A DNA stretch of 64,000 nucleotides from Pseudomonadota bacterium (GCA_018822545.1 JAHJKA010000013.1:1-64000); one strand, 5' to 3'. Positions 17,040 to 26,610 are shown, numbered from the stretch's first letter. Notes: generated from the letters alone by a model not told the origin. Translations and numbers: made by a program.

Positions 17040-17094
17040 CCACAGACCCCAGGGCGATTCATGCATAGAGCATGGACCGCCCTGGATTCTGTGG
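17040..17094 (-). promoter_or_regulatory. Long hairpin between rpsO and pnp, RNase III-type processing site candidate
   Basis: Nested stems CCACAGA/TCTGTGG, CCAGGGCG/CGCCCTGG and CATGC/GCATG are separated by symmetric 2-3-base internal loops and close on a five-base loop. It sits in the same position as the RNase III-cleaved hairpin of the E. coli pnp leader. The structure is seen in sequence; the processing is inference. Confidence 0.75.
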
Positions 17095-17213
17095 CGCGGT
17101 GTTATGTTCCTCCCACGAAGGTCACCAAGCGCACGATACTGCCACAGTCAGGCATTTCGTGGTCTTGGTGAACTCCGGGAAGCTTTGCAACACCCTTTCT
17201 TTATTTCTACAGC

Positions 17214-17251
17214 TTGAAAAAAACAGGGCCGACCCCTGTGGGCCGGCCCTG
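17214..17251 (-). terminator. Rho-independent terminator after rpsO
   Basis: On the minus strand CAGGGCCG pairs with CGGCCCTG, with further pairing inside, and the stem is followed by a run of seven T residues. It lies 8 bases after the rpsO stop. Read-through into pnp is likely, as no other pnp promoter is obvious. Confidence 0.88.
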
Positions 17252-17258
17252 AAACAAC

Positions 17259-17528
17259 TTACTTCCTGATGCCAAGCTCAGCAATGAGTTCACGATACTT
17301 AGCAACATCTTGCTGCATGACATACTTCAAAAGGCGACGACGCTGACCAACGAGTTTGAGCAAACCACGACGGGAATGATGATCCTTCTTGTGGGTCTTA
17401 AAATGGTCGGTGAGATAGGTAATACGAGCCGTAAGCAGGGCAATCTGCACAGCTGGAGAACCTGTATCGGTGGGGGTTTTGCCAAATTTGGCAATAATTT
17501 CTTGTTTCTGATCTGCTTCCAGGGTCAT
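17259..17528 (-). CDS. rpsO: 30S ribosomal protein S15
   Basis: S15 is a primary 16S rRNA-binding protein of the small subunit. The 89-residue sequence has the family landmarks: [37 protein letters not shown] and [15 protein letters not shown] 17528 follows GGGAGG by five bases; longer in-frame extensions have no support. It lies between truB and pnp as in many bacteria. Confidence 0.98.
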   Translation of the reverse strand: MTLEADQKQEIIAKFGKTPTDTGSPAVQIALLTARITYLTDHFKTHKKDHHSRRGLLKLVGQRRRLLKYVMQQDVAKYRELIAELGIRK

Positions 17529-17723
17529 AACGACCTCCCTTATGCCGCATGAAGAGATGGAAATCACAAGGGGCATGGCATAGGGAACAGGAATAGAAAA
17601 ACTTCCGAACCAAAACCAGGCCGCCGGTGATTATAGCATCATCCCGCAGCTTGTTTAGATTAGTGGTACACTTACTTCAAGATGACTGTCTTACGAAAGA
17701 GCAGTATCTTTATTTTCTTAGGG

Positions 17724-18467
17724 TCAGACTTTCTCCTGGCGGGAGAGAACGGCCAATGCCTCTTCAACAGAAAGCATCTTATCAGCAAGCAGTTGCCGGG
17801 CCGAAGTACTGTCAGCCAGTAAACTACCATCCACCGCATCGTTGACATGAAACGATCCGGATCTCGTCCTCCTCAGCTCTTGAAGATATGCTCCACAGCC
17901 AAGTGCCCTGCCAATATCTGTGGCAAGAGTTCTAACATACGTCCCTTTACTGCAAACAACGCGTATTTGCAAACATTGTTCGCAATATTCTATAAATTCC
18001 AGCGAAAAAATCGTTATCTGCCGAGGATCCTTCTCTATGACAATCCCCTTTCGGGCATAATGATAGAGGGGCTTCCCCTTATGCTTTAAGGCAGAAAACT
18101 GAGGTGGCTGCTGTAATTGCGTCCCCATAAATTGCGCAAGACAGGCCTCTATCGTTTCCTGACTGAGCGTAGGCACCGCATGTTCGGCAACAATATTGCC
18201 TTCACGGTCCTGAGTGTCCGTTTCAAAACCAAGGCGCAAGATCCCGAGATACTCCTTCTCCCCTTCCATCAATTGCGAGATGATGCGGGTAGCAGAACGG
18301 CTGACACAGATGACCAGGAGGCCCGAGGCAAAGGGATCAAGGGTGCCGGCATGGCCGACTTTTTTTATCCCCAGGGCCCGCCTGACCTGCTGAACCATGC
18401 GGAACGAAGTGGGACCCACCGGCTTATCAACCAGCACCACCCCGGCTGTCTGAGCAAGGTCACTCAC
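17724..18467 (-). CDS. truB: tRNA pseudouridine(55) synthase
   Basis: TruB makes pseudouridine 55 in the T-loop of tRNAs. The 247-residue protein has VVLVDKPVGPTSF at the start and the catalytic motif GHAGTLDPFASGLL with Asp44. The later CSKGTYVRTLATDIG motif is also typical. The start is a GTG with no strong ribosome site, 9 bases after the nrnA stop, so translation is probably coupled. Confidence 0.97.
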   Translation of the reverse strand: MSDLAQTAGVVLVDKPVGPTSFRMVQQVRRALGIKKVGHAGTLDPFASGLLVICVSRSATRIISQLMEGEKEYLGILRLGFETDTQDREGNIVAEHAVPTLSQETIEACLAQFMGTQLQQPPQFSALKHKGKPLYHYARKGIVIEKDPRQITIFSLEFIEYCEQCLQIRVVCSKGTYVRTLATDIGRALGCGAYLQELRRTRSGSFHVNDAVDGSLLADSTSARQLLADKMLSVEEALAVLSRQEKV

Positions 18468-18476
18468 AAAATTCTA

Positions 18477-19442
18477 TCAAACAAGGGGGAGTAACTCAGC
18501 AAGCAACCGCTCTTTAAGCTGAGAAAGAGAGGTATTGGCGAGCTTAAAGCCCGCAGCGTTCCGATGGCCGCCACCGCCAAAAGCCCGGGCAACCTCGGCA
18601 ACATCAACTTCACCCTTGGCCCGCATGGAGACGCCGACAATATTGTTTGCCGTTTCCTTCAAGAACACGGCAACCTTAACCGTGCGTAGTGACCTGGGGA
18701 AATTAATAAAGAGCTCAGTATCGGCCGGGATAGTACCGGTACTGTCCATCAAATCCTGGCTTACACTGATAAAGGCAACACGATCATCGGCGTAGAGGGC
18801 CAGTGAACCCAAAACAGCCTGCAACAACTGTAAACGATTCTTGGTATAATTATCAAAAATATGGCCACAAATCTCTGCCGGTTTGACGCCATAATCAAGA
18901 AGATCGGCCGCAACCCGCAAGGTATGAGAGGTGGTGGATTCGTATTTAAAAGAACCGGTATCGGTAAGAATGGCCGTATACAGACAGTATGCCGTATCCT
19001 GACTGATCTTGCAGCCAAGAAGGCGGACAAGATCATAGATCATCTCCCCTGTGGAGGAACGATGTTCGTCCACCCAGGTAATATCACCGAAGGGCTGATG
19101 GCCAGCATGATGATCGATGGCAATAAAGGGTTTGGTGCGCAGGAGTTGGTCTGCGCACTGACCAAGCCGCCGCCTGTCGCCACAGTCAACTGAAACAGCA
19201 CAGTCAAAGTTGGCATCCTTCGGCAACTCAGTAACGAGTCGATCCGAGCCGGGCAAAAAATCCAGAATATAGGTGACAGCCTCTTCACTATAAAAAAAAA
19301 CTTCCTTGCCCACAGATTCCAGAGCAAACCCCAGGGCAAGTTGTGAGCCGAGGGCATCACCATCAGGAAAAACATGGGTGGCGATCAGCACGCGCTTGGC
19401 TTTTCTCAGGATTTGGAGGATTTCCTCAGGAGGTTGACTCAT
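18477..19442 (-). CDS. nrnA: DHH-family oligoribonuclease/pAp phosphatase (NrnA-type)
   Basis: A DHH/DHHA1 phosphoesterase of 321 residues that removes short RNA oligonucleotides and dephosphorylates pAp. Motifs: HVFPDGDALGS at 23-33, VDCGD at 85-89, DHH at 110-112 and the DHHA1 signature GGGGHRNAAG near the C terminus. It overlaps rbfA by 17 bases. The place between rbfA and truB is a common arrangement. Confidence 0.93.
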   Translation of the reverse strand: MSQPPEEILQILRKAKRVLIATHVFPDGDALGSQLALGFALESVGKEVFFYSEEAVTYILDFLPGSDRLVTELPKDANFDCAVSVDCGDRRRLGQCADQLLRTKPFIAIDHHAGHQPFGDITWVDEHRSSTGEMIYDLVRLLGCKISQDTAYCLYTAILTDTGSFKYESTTSHTLRVAADLLDYGVKPAEICGHIFDNYTKNRLQLLQAVLGSLALYADDRVAFISVSQDLMDSTGTIPADTELFINFPRSLRTVKVAVFLKETANNIVGVSMRAKGEVDVAEVARAFGGGGHRNAAGFKLANTSLSQLKERLLAELLPLV

Positions 19443-19827
19443 TCTTTTTCTTAATCTCCTCAAAGATGGCATTCAAGTGGTCAGATTTGTCCTGATTTGT
19501 ATCATACTCGAAGATAAGCTCCGGGACATAGCGCATTTTTATTTCTTTGGCCAGATGACTACGGATAAAACCTCGGGCGGAGGACAATCCGGCCATAGCC
19601 TCATCTGCCTGCTCCAGGGGGCAGGAAAAGAAGATACGGGCCATGCGAAGATCATCGGTTACCCGGGCCCTGACAATGGTCACATTCTGGACGCGAGGGT
19701 CCTTTACCCCAAAAAGAAGCAGGGAAGCAATCACATTGCGGATCATATCAGCAACCCGGGCCGGTCGTCTCTTCGGACTTGCGGCGAGTTCCTGGGGCAG
19801 GCTATAGCGGGATTTATTTTTGGGCAT
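19426..19827 (-). CDS. rbfA: 30S ribosome-binding factor A
   Basis: RbfA assists maturation of the 16S rRNA 5' end. The 133-residue protein carries RRPARVADMIRNVIASLL, the DPRVQNVTIVRARVTDDLRMARIFF-type core strand region and a C-terminal EL(I)FEYD motif. It is separated from infB by a 110-base gap with a hairpin, which is unusual since the genes are normally close. It overlaps nrnA at the 3' end. Confidence 0.95.
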   Translation of the reverse strand: MPKNKSRYSLPQELAASPKRRPARVADMIRNVIASLLLFGVKDPRVQNVTIVRARVTDDLRMARIFFSCPLEQADEAMAGLSSARGFIRSHLAKEIKMRYVPELIFEYDTNQDKSDHLNAIFEEIKKKNESTS

Positions 19828-19871
19828 GTTCGAATACGTTAATTATTGGTTTTGCGGTCGAAGTACAAGAA

Positions 19872-19910
19872 GACAAAGCGCAGGAAGAAAGACTCTTCGT
19901 GCGCTTTGTC
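19872..19910 (-). promoter_or_regulatory. Hairpin between infB and rbfA
   Basis: GACAAAGCGCA and TGCGCTTTGTC form an 11-base perfect stem, with additional AGA/TCT pairing inside and a five-base loop. No T-run follows on the minus strand, so it is more likely an RNA-processing or stability element than a terminator. Confidence 0.6.
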
Positions 19911-19937
19911 CTTATAAAGTTATAAAAAACTGGCGAT

Positions 19938-22637
19938 TTACAGGGTGCGCGCTACCTCTTTCATAATATAAGCCTCAATAAGATCGCCGAGCTTGATATC
20001 ATTATAATTCTCAAGGCCGATACCACACTCATAGCCATTCTGCACCTCTTTGACGTCATCTTTCACCCGACGTAATGAAGAGATTTTACCGGTATAGACC
20101 ACCACACCCTCACGGACCAATCGAACTCCTGCGTTACGCTCAACCCGGCCGGAAACCACCATACAGCCGGCAATATTACCGATCTTGGGCACAGAGAAGA
20201 TCTCGCGCACCTCAGCAGAACCAATCACCTCTTCCTCAAAGGCAGGCTCAAGCATACCCACCATGGCCGCCTCAATATCTTCAAGGGCATGATAGATAAC
20301 ATCATAGGTGCGAAGGTCAACGTTCTCACCCTTGGCGAGTTCAGCAACCTGGGATGAAGGCCTGACATTAAAGCCGATAATCAGAGCATCAGAAGCAGCG
20401 GCAAGCAGAACATCACTCATGGTGATGGTACCGGTGCCGGCATGAAGAATCTTCACCTTAATCTCATCGGTGGCAAGCTTCTCAACCGCCTTGCCAAAGG
20501 CCTCCAGGGTACCCTGAACATCAGAACGAAGGAGAAGTCGGATTTCCTTCATCTGGCCTTCCTGCAGCTTTTCAAAGAGATTATCAAGGGAAATCTTGGT
20601 AACAGAGGCCAGATCGGTCTCACGTTTTTTCATCTGGCGTTGTTGCGCGACATTTTTGGCCATTTTCTCATCAGCCACCACGACAAACTCATCGCCTGCC
20701 ATGGGAACGCCGGAAAGACCCTGAACTTCAACGGGTGTTGACGGTCCGGCTTCCGTAATAGACCTTCCCTTATCATCACGCATGGAACGTACTTTGCCGC
20801 TGAAATCACCGACGACAAAGATATCCCCCAGACGCAGGGTGCCCTGCTGGACAAGAATGGTTGCCAAGGGACCGCGGCCCTTATGGAGCTGGGCCTCGAC
20901 AACATGGCCCTTGGCCTGGCGTTTAGGATCAGCCTTCAACTCCAGAACTTCAGTCTGCAGCAGAATGCTTTCAACCAGCTCTTCGATACCGTCACCGGTC
21001 TTAGCCGAGGTCTTACAGAAGATCGTGTCACCACCCCAATCCTCCGGAATCAGATCAAACTCAGCAAGCTCGCTCATAACGCGCATGGCGTCGGCATTTT
21101 CTTTATCAATCTTATTAACCGCAACAAGTATCGGAACACCGGCGGCCTTGGCATGGTTAATGGCCTCACGGGTCTGATCCATGACACCATCATCAGCGGC
21201 AACAACCAGAATAACAACATCGGTAATCTGCGCGCCACGAGAACGCATTTCCGTAAAGGCCGCATGACCGGGGGTATCAAGGAAAACAAGATCGCCCTGG
21301 GCAGAGCGGACATAATGGGCACCGATATGCTGGGTAATACCGCCTGCCTCTCCGGCAGCCACATCGGTCTTCCTGATGGCGTCCAGGATGGAGGTCTTAC
21401 CATGGTCAACATGACCCATAACCGTGACCACCGGCGCACGGGGAAGAAGTTCACCGCCCTCTTGCTCCACCTGGAGATCAAGGATGGACTGCTCTTCAGT
21501 CATCTTTTTTTCAACTTCATAGCCGAACTCAGTGGCGATCAGACTTGCGGTATCAAAATCAACAGCCTGATTAACCGTGGCCATAACGCCCATCCCCATA
21601 AGCTGGCCAATAAGTTCGCGGGATTTAATGCCCAACTTATGGGCCAGATCTCCAACCGTAATGGCATCAAGCATTGCGAATTTTTTCTTACTGGCCTTCA
21701 TCTCGATGGTTGATGACTCAACCTCGCGATGCCTACCTTTTCTCGAGCCGCGAGGCCCACGCCCTACCCGAACCTTGGCAGACATCCGACCACCATAAGC
21801 TGCCAGTTCAGAGGCATCAATAATACCCTGACCTTTACCACGGACGCCAGCACCCTTGCGGACACGGTCGGCATCGGTGTTAAATTTTACAATTCGTTTG
21901 CCCTTCTTACCTTTTTTGGTCTGATCACCTGCAGCATCTTGCGTGGTTGTCGAAGGTGCTTGACCTACGCCAGGTTTAGGTCTCGGCCGTTCCACCGGCT
22001 TCTTGGGGCGCCGAACCTGGGCTTCTTCCTGAATGGGAAGAACCGCCTGTCCGACAATCTTGGCATAACCGCTCTTTTTAACGGGGGCCTTAACCACTTC
22101 CTTCTTAGCCGTTACAGGCTTTGCCTCTTTAGTGCTGACAACAACGGGAGTGACATCTGCATCTGCCTCAGGCTGCAAGGCTGATTCAAGAACCTCAGGC
22201 GTAGCTTTTGGGACGACTGGCGGTGCTTTCTCATCCTCAAGGGTTGCCACTGGAGCTACTACTTCTTCAGGCTCACGCACCTCTGTCAGTTCTGGAGCCG
22301 GAGACTCGACAACCTGCTCATCTCCCACCAAATCATCCTGCTGGGCAACGACAACTTCCGGCTCTTGTTCCTCCAGGAAATCTTCCTCAACAGGAGCTTC
22401 AGCGACAACCTTGGCACGTCTTCTGATAATAGTCGTCTGACCCTTACTTTGAATACGCGTCTCTTCAACATCTACCTTTACCAGGCCGAGCTTAATGCGT
22501 ATATCAACAGCAGTCTCTTCATCAAGAGTCGAATTATAGGCCTTGACGTTAAAGCCCATTTCAATGAGTTTGGCGGTCAAATCCTTGCTGTCCATGCCAG
22601 CTTCATTTGCCAACTCGTAAACTCTGATTTTTCTCAT
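19938..22637 (-). CDS. infB: Translation initiation factor IF-2
   Basis: IF-2 is the GTPase that places initiator tRNA on the ribosome. It is 899 residues long. An N-terminal IF2_N motif (about 1-50) is followed by a long acidic/Pro/Lys-rich linker (about 75-310) and a second IF2_N region (about 320-370). The G domain carries GHVDHGKT at 408-415, DTPGH at 454-458 and NKID at 508-511. The beta-barrel and C-terminal fMet-tRNA-binding domains follow. The ribosome site GGGAG lies seven bases before ATG. It belongs to the rimP-nusA-ylxR-infB operon. Confidence 0.98.
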   Translation of the reverse strand: MRKIRVYELANEAGMDSKDLTAKLIEMGFNVKAYNSTLDEETAVDIRIKLGLVKVDVEETRIQSKGQTTIIRRRAKVVAEAPVEEDFLEEQEPEVVVAQQDDLVGDEQVVESPAPELTEVREPEEVVAPVATLEDEKAPPVVPKATPEVLESALQPEADADVTPVVVSTKEAKPVTAKKEVVKAPVKKSGYAKIVGQAVLPIQEEAQVRRPKKPVERPRPKPGVGQAPSTTTQDAAGDQTKKGKKGKRIVKFNTDADRVRKGAGVRGKGQGIIDASELAAYGGRMSAKVRVGRGPRGSRKGRHREVESSTIEMKASKKKFAMLDAITVGDLAHKLGIKSRELIGQLMGMGVMATVNQAVDFDTASLIATEFGYEVEKKMTEEQSILDLQVEQEGGELLPRAPVVTVMGHVDHGKTSILDAIRKTDVAAGEAGGITQHIGAHYVRSAQGDLVFLDTPGHAAFTEMRSRGAQITDVVILVVAADDGVMDQTREAINHAKAAGVPILVAVNKIDKENADAMRVMSELAEFDLIPEDWGGDTIFCKTSAKTGDGIEELVESILLQTEVLELKADPKRQAKGHVVEAQLHKGRGPLATILVQQGTLRLGDIFVVGDFSGKVRSMRDDKGRSITEAGPSTPVEVQGLSGVPMAGDEFVVVADEKMAKNVAQQRQMKKRETDLASVTKISLDNLFEKLQEGQMKEIRLLLRSDVQGTLEAFGKAVEKLATDEIKVKILHAGTGTITMSDVLLAAASDALIIGFNVRPSSQVAELAKGENVDLRTYDVIYHALEDIEAAMVGMLEPAFEEEVIGSAEVREIFSVPKIGNIAGCMVVSGRVERNAGVRLVREGVVVYTGKISSLRRVKDDVKEVQNGYECGIGLENYNDIKLGDLIEAYIMKEVARTL

Positions 22638-22661
22638 TACTCAGCTCCCAATCTTGCCCTT

Positions 22662-22907
22662 CTAATTAAAATGCAAGGCCTCGACATCACAGCGTAATGC
22701 CTTGGCTAATTTTTTTCTATTTTTTTCAAGCTGCACAGAATCATGATCCGCACAGACATAAGCTCCGCGACCGTTCTTCTTTTCGCCATGGCGTGACGAC
22801 AGAGAAATTCGCACCAACTCTTTTTTTAGCGCCTTAGTCCTACAAATGACACAGGTCCGTACAGGCCCGAGTGGAAATTTCACACTACTCGCCGACTTCC
22901 TGATCAT
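22662..22907 (-). CDS. ylxR: YlxR-family RNA-binding protein (DUF448)
   Basis: An 81-residue basic protein with RTCVICRTKALKKELVRI, the GRGAYVC motif and a helical C-terminal part (KNRKKLAKALR). YlxR proteins sit between nusA and infB in many bacteria and bind RNA or nucleoid-related targets; the role is not settled. The ATG at 22907 overlaps the end of nusA by 23 bases. Confidence 0.93.
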   Translation of the reverse strand: MIRKSASSVKFPLGPVRTCVICRTKALKKELVRISLSSRHGEKKNGRGAYVCADHDSVQLEKNRKKLAKALRCDVEALHFN

Positions 22908-24237
22908 TATGCTCTTCGTCAGCAACTACGGCCTCAACTTCTGGGTTATCCACTGCCGTCTCTTCATCGTCAGCAGTGTCACCAGAAGCCTCTTCCAAAC
23001 CAGAAATATCTACCAGTCCAGCCGACTTAATAATCGCGGCGGCATGATCTTCATCACATTTCAACAGCTCAGCAACGGTCTTCGCCTCCGCCTTAATAAG
23101 GTCCTGAATGTGACCAATGCCGTTATCAAAAAGAATCTCGGCATTCTTGTCGGTCATCATGGGCACCATCATCAAGGTCTTAAAGCCCACCGCCGCCATC
23201 TTGGCATAACGCGATTCACTCTTCACATCAATCTTCCAGCCAAGAAGCATGGAGGCCAGGCGCACATTCTGGCCGCCACGGCCAATGGCAAGAGAAAGTT
23301 GGTCATCTGGAACGATAACAAGGAGGGCCTTATTATATTCATCCACAGACACCATGGAAACCTGGGCTGGAGACAGGGCGTTTGATACATATTTGGCAGG
23401 ATCAGGACTCCAGGGCACGATATCAATCTTTTCACCCTGTAACTCCTGGACAACATTCTGAACCCGGGCCCCTTTCATACCAACACAGGCACCAACCGGA
23501 TCAACATCCGATTCTGAGGAGACAACGCCGATCTTGGCGCGCATTCCCGGCTCACGAACGCAATCTATAATCTTGACAATCCCCTCGGAGATTTCTGGCA
23601 CCTCAAGGGTAAAGAGTTTAACAAGAAACTGCTCACTGGTTCTTGAAAGAATAAGCTGATGATCACGGGCAGTATCGCGGACCTCAAGGAGCATGGCCCG
23701 AACCCGGTCGCCTTGACGATAGGATCGGCGCGGCATCATTTCGCTCTTTGGCAGCAAGGCATCGGTGCGGCCCAGATTAACAACCATATTGCCGCGCTCG
23801 AAACGCTGTACAATACCGTTGACAATCTCGCCTTGCCTATCTCTATACATGTCATAGATGACATCACGTTCGGCATCACGCATCTTCTGGATGATGACCT
23901 GTTTGGCTGACTGGGCGGCAATGCGGCCAAGATCACCGACATCATCCATTTTTGAACCGAGCTCATCGCCTAATTCCACTTCCGGATCGAGCTTGACAGC
24001 CTCTTCGAGGGAGACCTCGGTCTGCTCATCAAGGACCTCGCCGACAACGGTCCGAAATTGAAAGAGTTCAACCTCTCCCAATTCATCGTTAAAGCGGACA
24101 TCAAGGTCCCGGCGCTGACCAAATTTCTTGTGGGCTGCGGAAAGAACCGCTGCCTCAAGGGCCTCAATAAGGATCGCCCGATCAAAGCCCTTATCTCGGC
24201 TGATTTGGTCTATTATTCTTTTAAGCTCTGTCATCAT
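22885..24237 (-). CDS. nusA: Transcription termination/antitermination factor NusA
   Basis: NusA binds RNA polymerase and affects pausing, termination and antitermination. The 450-residue chain has the N-terminal polymerase-binding domain (about 1-125), an S1 domain (about 135-200) and two KH domains (about 205-345, with VGACVGMKGARVQNVV and LAIGRGGQNVRLAS). A C-terminal helix-hairpin-helix-type region (about 365-415) and an acidic tail rich in Asp and Glu follow. Two ATG codons are adjacent at the start. It is in an operon with rimP upstream. Confidence 0.97.
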   Translation of the reverse strand: MMTELKRIIDQISRDKGFDRAILIEALEAAVLSAAHKKFGQRRDLDVRFNDELGEVELFQFRTVVGEVLDEQTEVSLEEAVKLDPEVELGDELGSKMDDVGDLGRIAAQSAKQVIIQKMRDAERDVIYDMYRDRQGEIVNGIVQRFERGNMVVNLGRTDALLPKSEMMPRRSYRQGDRVRAMLLEVRDTARDHQLILSRTSEQFLVKLFTLEVPEISEGIVKIIDCVREPGMRAKIGVVSSESDVDPVGACVGMKGARVQNVVQELQGEKIDIVPWSPDPAKYVSNALSPAQVSMVSVDEYNKALLVIVPDDQLSLAIGRGGQNVRLASMLLGWKIDVKSESRYAKMAAVGFKTLMMVPMMTDKNAEILFDNGIGHIQDLIKAEAKTVAELLKCDEDHAAAIIKSAGLVDISGLEEASGDTADDEETAVDNPEVEAVVADEEHNDQEVGE

Positions 24238-24290
24238 CAGATTTCTCCAGGAGGAGTGAAGATATTTAGTAAAATTATTCTGTTATGCCC

Positions 24291-24746
24291 TTAAAACTCA
24301 ATTACCAGCTTGGCCTTCTTGACCTGTGCACTGGAAAAGGACAGAGTTTTGTTGTCGATCTTCAAAGTGATTTCATCACCGTCAACGTTCTCAATAATGC
24401 CCTCGCCGCTGAAAACTTCATCACCGACAAGGGTTATCTTTATTTTTTTACCAAGATTCCTCTCGAAATCTCGAGGTGTGACAAGTGGCCTGTCCAATCC
24501 TGGAGAGGACACCTCCAAATGGTATTTGTAAGGTATAACATCCTCAACATCAAGGACATGGGCGGTCTCCCGGCTGACCCGGGAACAATCATCTAACGAC
24601 ACACCATCTTTCTTATAGATGATGACGCGCAATACCCAGCCATGTTCTTCCTGACGATATTGGACTTCAACAAGCTCCAGACCATGGTCAGCTGTTATAG
24701 GCTCGATGATCTCATAAAGCCTGTCTTGAAGCATGCCCTTGGCCAT
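24291..24746 (-). CDS. rimP: Ribosome maturation factor RimP
   Basis: RimP helps assemble the 30S subunit. The 151-residue protein has the DHGLELVEVQYRQEEHGWVLRV N-terminal alpha/beta region in two strands, then YHLEVSSPGLDRPL, the family hallmark, and an SH3-like C-terminal domain. ATG 24746 is preceded by AAGGTG at good spacing; a GTG eight codons upstream is an alternative. First gene of the nusA-infB operon. Confidence 0.95.
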   Translation of the reverse strand: MAKGMLQDRLYEIIEPITADHGLELVEVQYRQEEHGWVLRVIIYKKDGVSLDDCSRVSRETAHVLDVEDVIPYKYHLEVSSPGLDRPLVTPRDFERNLGKKIKITLVGDEVFSGEGIIENVDGDEITLKIDNKTLSFSSAQVKKAKLVIEF

Positions 24747-24915
24747 ATCCACACCTTGACTGCCAGCCACCTAGCGTGCAAAAGGGGGTAGCTGTCTCGT
24801 TTCCTCTTTGTCATACAATAAAAAAAAGCGGGCAGAGCCCACTTTACGGTGCAACATCAATAATGAGCCTCTCGTCAATGGACAAAAGGTGCGCCGTAAA
24901 GATGCGGCGAGAGGC

Positions 24916-24991
24916 TGGAGCGGACAACGGGGTTCGAACCCGCGACACCAAGCTTGGGAAGCTTGTACTCTACCAACTGAGCTATGTCCGC
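24916..24991 (-). tRNA. tRNA-Gly (anticodon CCC)
   Basis: A full cloverleaf is visible on the minus strand. The 7-base acceptor stem is GCGGACA/TGTCCGC. A D-arm with AGCTCAGTTGGTAGAG follows. The anticodon stem CAAGC/GCTTG encloses TTCCCAA. The T-arm carries GGTTCGAACC and an encoded CCA ends the gene. The anticodon CCC reads GGG glycine codons. Confidence 0.96.
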
Positions 24992-25130
24992 CCAATTAAT
25001 ACAAACGAAAAAAATGTCGCAAACCTCTATTACCTGCAGGAAATTTTTACCTGACAGATAATCAAGCTTTTTAAACAAAAAAAAATCAAATGTCAAGCTC
25101 TCAATCTAAAGCAGTATGCCTCTCCTTCCT

Positions 25131-25169
25131 CATAAAAAAAAGGCCGTTGGTTTGATACCAACGGCCTTT
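25131..25169 (-). terminator. Rho-independent terminator of the nuo operon
   Basis: The 12-base arms AAAGGCCGTTGG and CCAACGGCCTTT enclose a 7-base loop, followed on the minus strand by a run of T residues. It lies 22 bases after the nuoN stop codon. Confidence 0.94.
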
Positions 25170-25191
25170 GTGTCATTCAATCCAATCCTTG

Positions 25192-26610
25192 TTACATAAT
25201 GACCTTCATGGCCTGGCTTGCCACATCCAGAATAAAGTTAGGGGCAACACCCATGTAAACAATGACAACCATCAAAATCACACCCACCGCCCGAGTGGAA
25301 AACCCAACCTCAACATCAGCAAGATCACCCGGATCAGCGGTAAAGGCAACGCGTACCACTGACAGATAATAAAAAATGGCAATGGCGGTGTTTAAGGCGG
25401 CCAGGACAACCAGGGTAAGATGACCGGCCTGCAAAGCGCCAGTAAGAAGCATAAATTTGCCGATAAAGCCAACAAAGGGTGGAATTCCGGCCAACGCAAA
25501 CATACCGACAAGCAGCACAAGGGCCAAAAACGGCGAGCGTTTATAGAGGCCCATAAGATCATCACGGCTGACATTCTCACCCTTAACCGAAACATTGCAG
25601 ATAACCAGGAAACAGGCCAGATTCATCAGCAGATAACCGATAATATAGAAGGTGGCCCGAGAATAGCCAAGCTCATCCATGGTGAGCAAACCAAGCAAGA
25701 CAAAACCGGCATGGGCTATGCCTGAAAAACCGAGCATGCGTTTGATATCGGTCTGCACCAAAGCGGAAAGATTACCGTAAAACATCGAGGCAACAGCGGC
25801 AATCATCAGGATACCAACAAGCCAGCTCGAATACTCGGGGTTTGCCAGGGTGACGATGCGAATCATAATGGCCACGGCGCCAATCTTGGGTACGGTGGCA
25901 ATAAAGGCTGTCGTGGCATTCGAGGCACCCTCGTAGACATCGGGAACCCAGAAATGAAAGGGAAAGATAGCAAGCTTGTAAAAGAAACCGACCAGAACCA
26001 AAAGAACGGCAAGCAGAGCGACGTTATTTGTCGCAAACATTCCATGTACCTTAGGCACCAGTTCAACAAAATAAGTAGTGCCGGTTAGGCCGAAAAGATA
26101 CGACATACCAAAGAGCATGGCACCGGTGGAGATTACCCCGAACATGACATACTTGATGGCCGCCTCCATCTGCCTTCTCTCGCCGGTGCTGTCATCACGC
26201 ATGGGCACCATGAGGTAGAGAGCAAAGGATGAAAGTTCCAAAGAAATAAACAGCGTAAGGAGTTCGGCTGAAGACATCAGCATGACCAAGCCAAGCACAG
26301 AAAGAACCATAAACAGATAATATTCAGCCTTGACCTTGTTGTTGACTCCCTTCAAATCTGGAGAAAGAAAAACGACAAAAGTCATACCCAGGGCGATGAT
26401 CAGCTTAAAGAACTGCGAATAAAAATTCACCTCGTAGGCGCCATAAAACAGGGTACCGCTGTTATTTATTCCTGCAACGCAAAGGATACTGAGGCCAAGG
26501 CCAATGGCGATGGTCATGTTTTTGGCTACAGTACCTTTATCCTCACCAAGGGTGATAAAGAAGAGAATAAGGCAACCGCCGAGGAGAAACAATTCTGGTA
26601 AGAACAACAT
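25192..26610 (-). CDS. nuoN: NADH-quinone oxidoreductase subunit N
   Basis: Antiporter-type membrane subunit of complex I, one of the proton-translocating modules. The 472-residue protein has about 14 predicted helices. It shows the conserved glutamate in the LFISLELSSFALYLM helix, the lysine after FFYKLAIFPFHFW and the DIKRMLGFSGIAHAGF segment of the discontinuous helix region. Last gene of the nuo cluster, ahead of a clear terminator. Confidence 0.96.
   Translation of the reverse strand: MLFLPELFLLGGCLILFFITLGEDKGTVAKNMTIAIGLGLSILCVAGINNSGTLFYGAYEVNFYSQFFKLIIALGMTFVVFLSPDLKGVNNKVKAEYYLFMVLSVLGLVMLMSSAELLTLFISLELSSFALYLMVPMRDDSTGERRQMEAAIKYVMFGVISTGAMLFGMSYLFGLTGTTYFVELVPKVHGMFATNNVALLAVLLVLVGFFYKLAIFPFHFWVPDVYEGASNATTAFIATVPKIGAVAIMIRIVTLANPEYSSWLVGILMIAAVASMFYGNLSALVQTDIKRMLGFSGIAHAGFVLLGLLTMDELGYSRATFYIIGYLLMNLACFLVICNVSVKGENVSRDDLMGLYKRSPFLALVLLVGMFALAGIPPFVGFIGKFMLLTGALQAGHLTLVVLAALNTAIAIFYYLSVVRVAFTADPGDLADVEVGFSTRAVGVILMVVIVYMGVAPNFILDVASQAMKVIM

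Noticed and set aside
17100..17195. Second long hairpin in the rpsO-pnp gap
   Set aside because: CACCAAG/CTTGGTG and CCACGAA/TTCGTGG can pair, but their order crosses, so they would form a pseudoknot rather than a nested stem; chance cannot be excluded.
20883..21713. 276-codon open frame antisense to infB
   Set aside because: Wholly antisense to the conserved G domain of IF-2; no ribosome site or family features.
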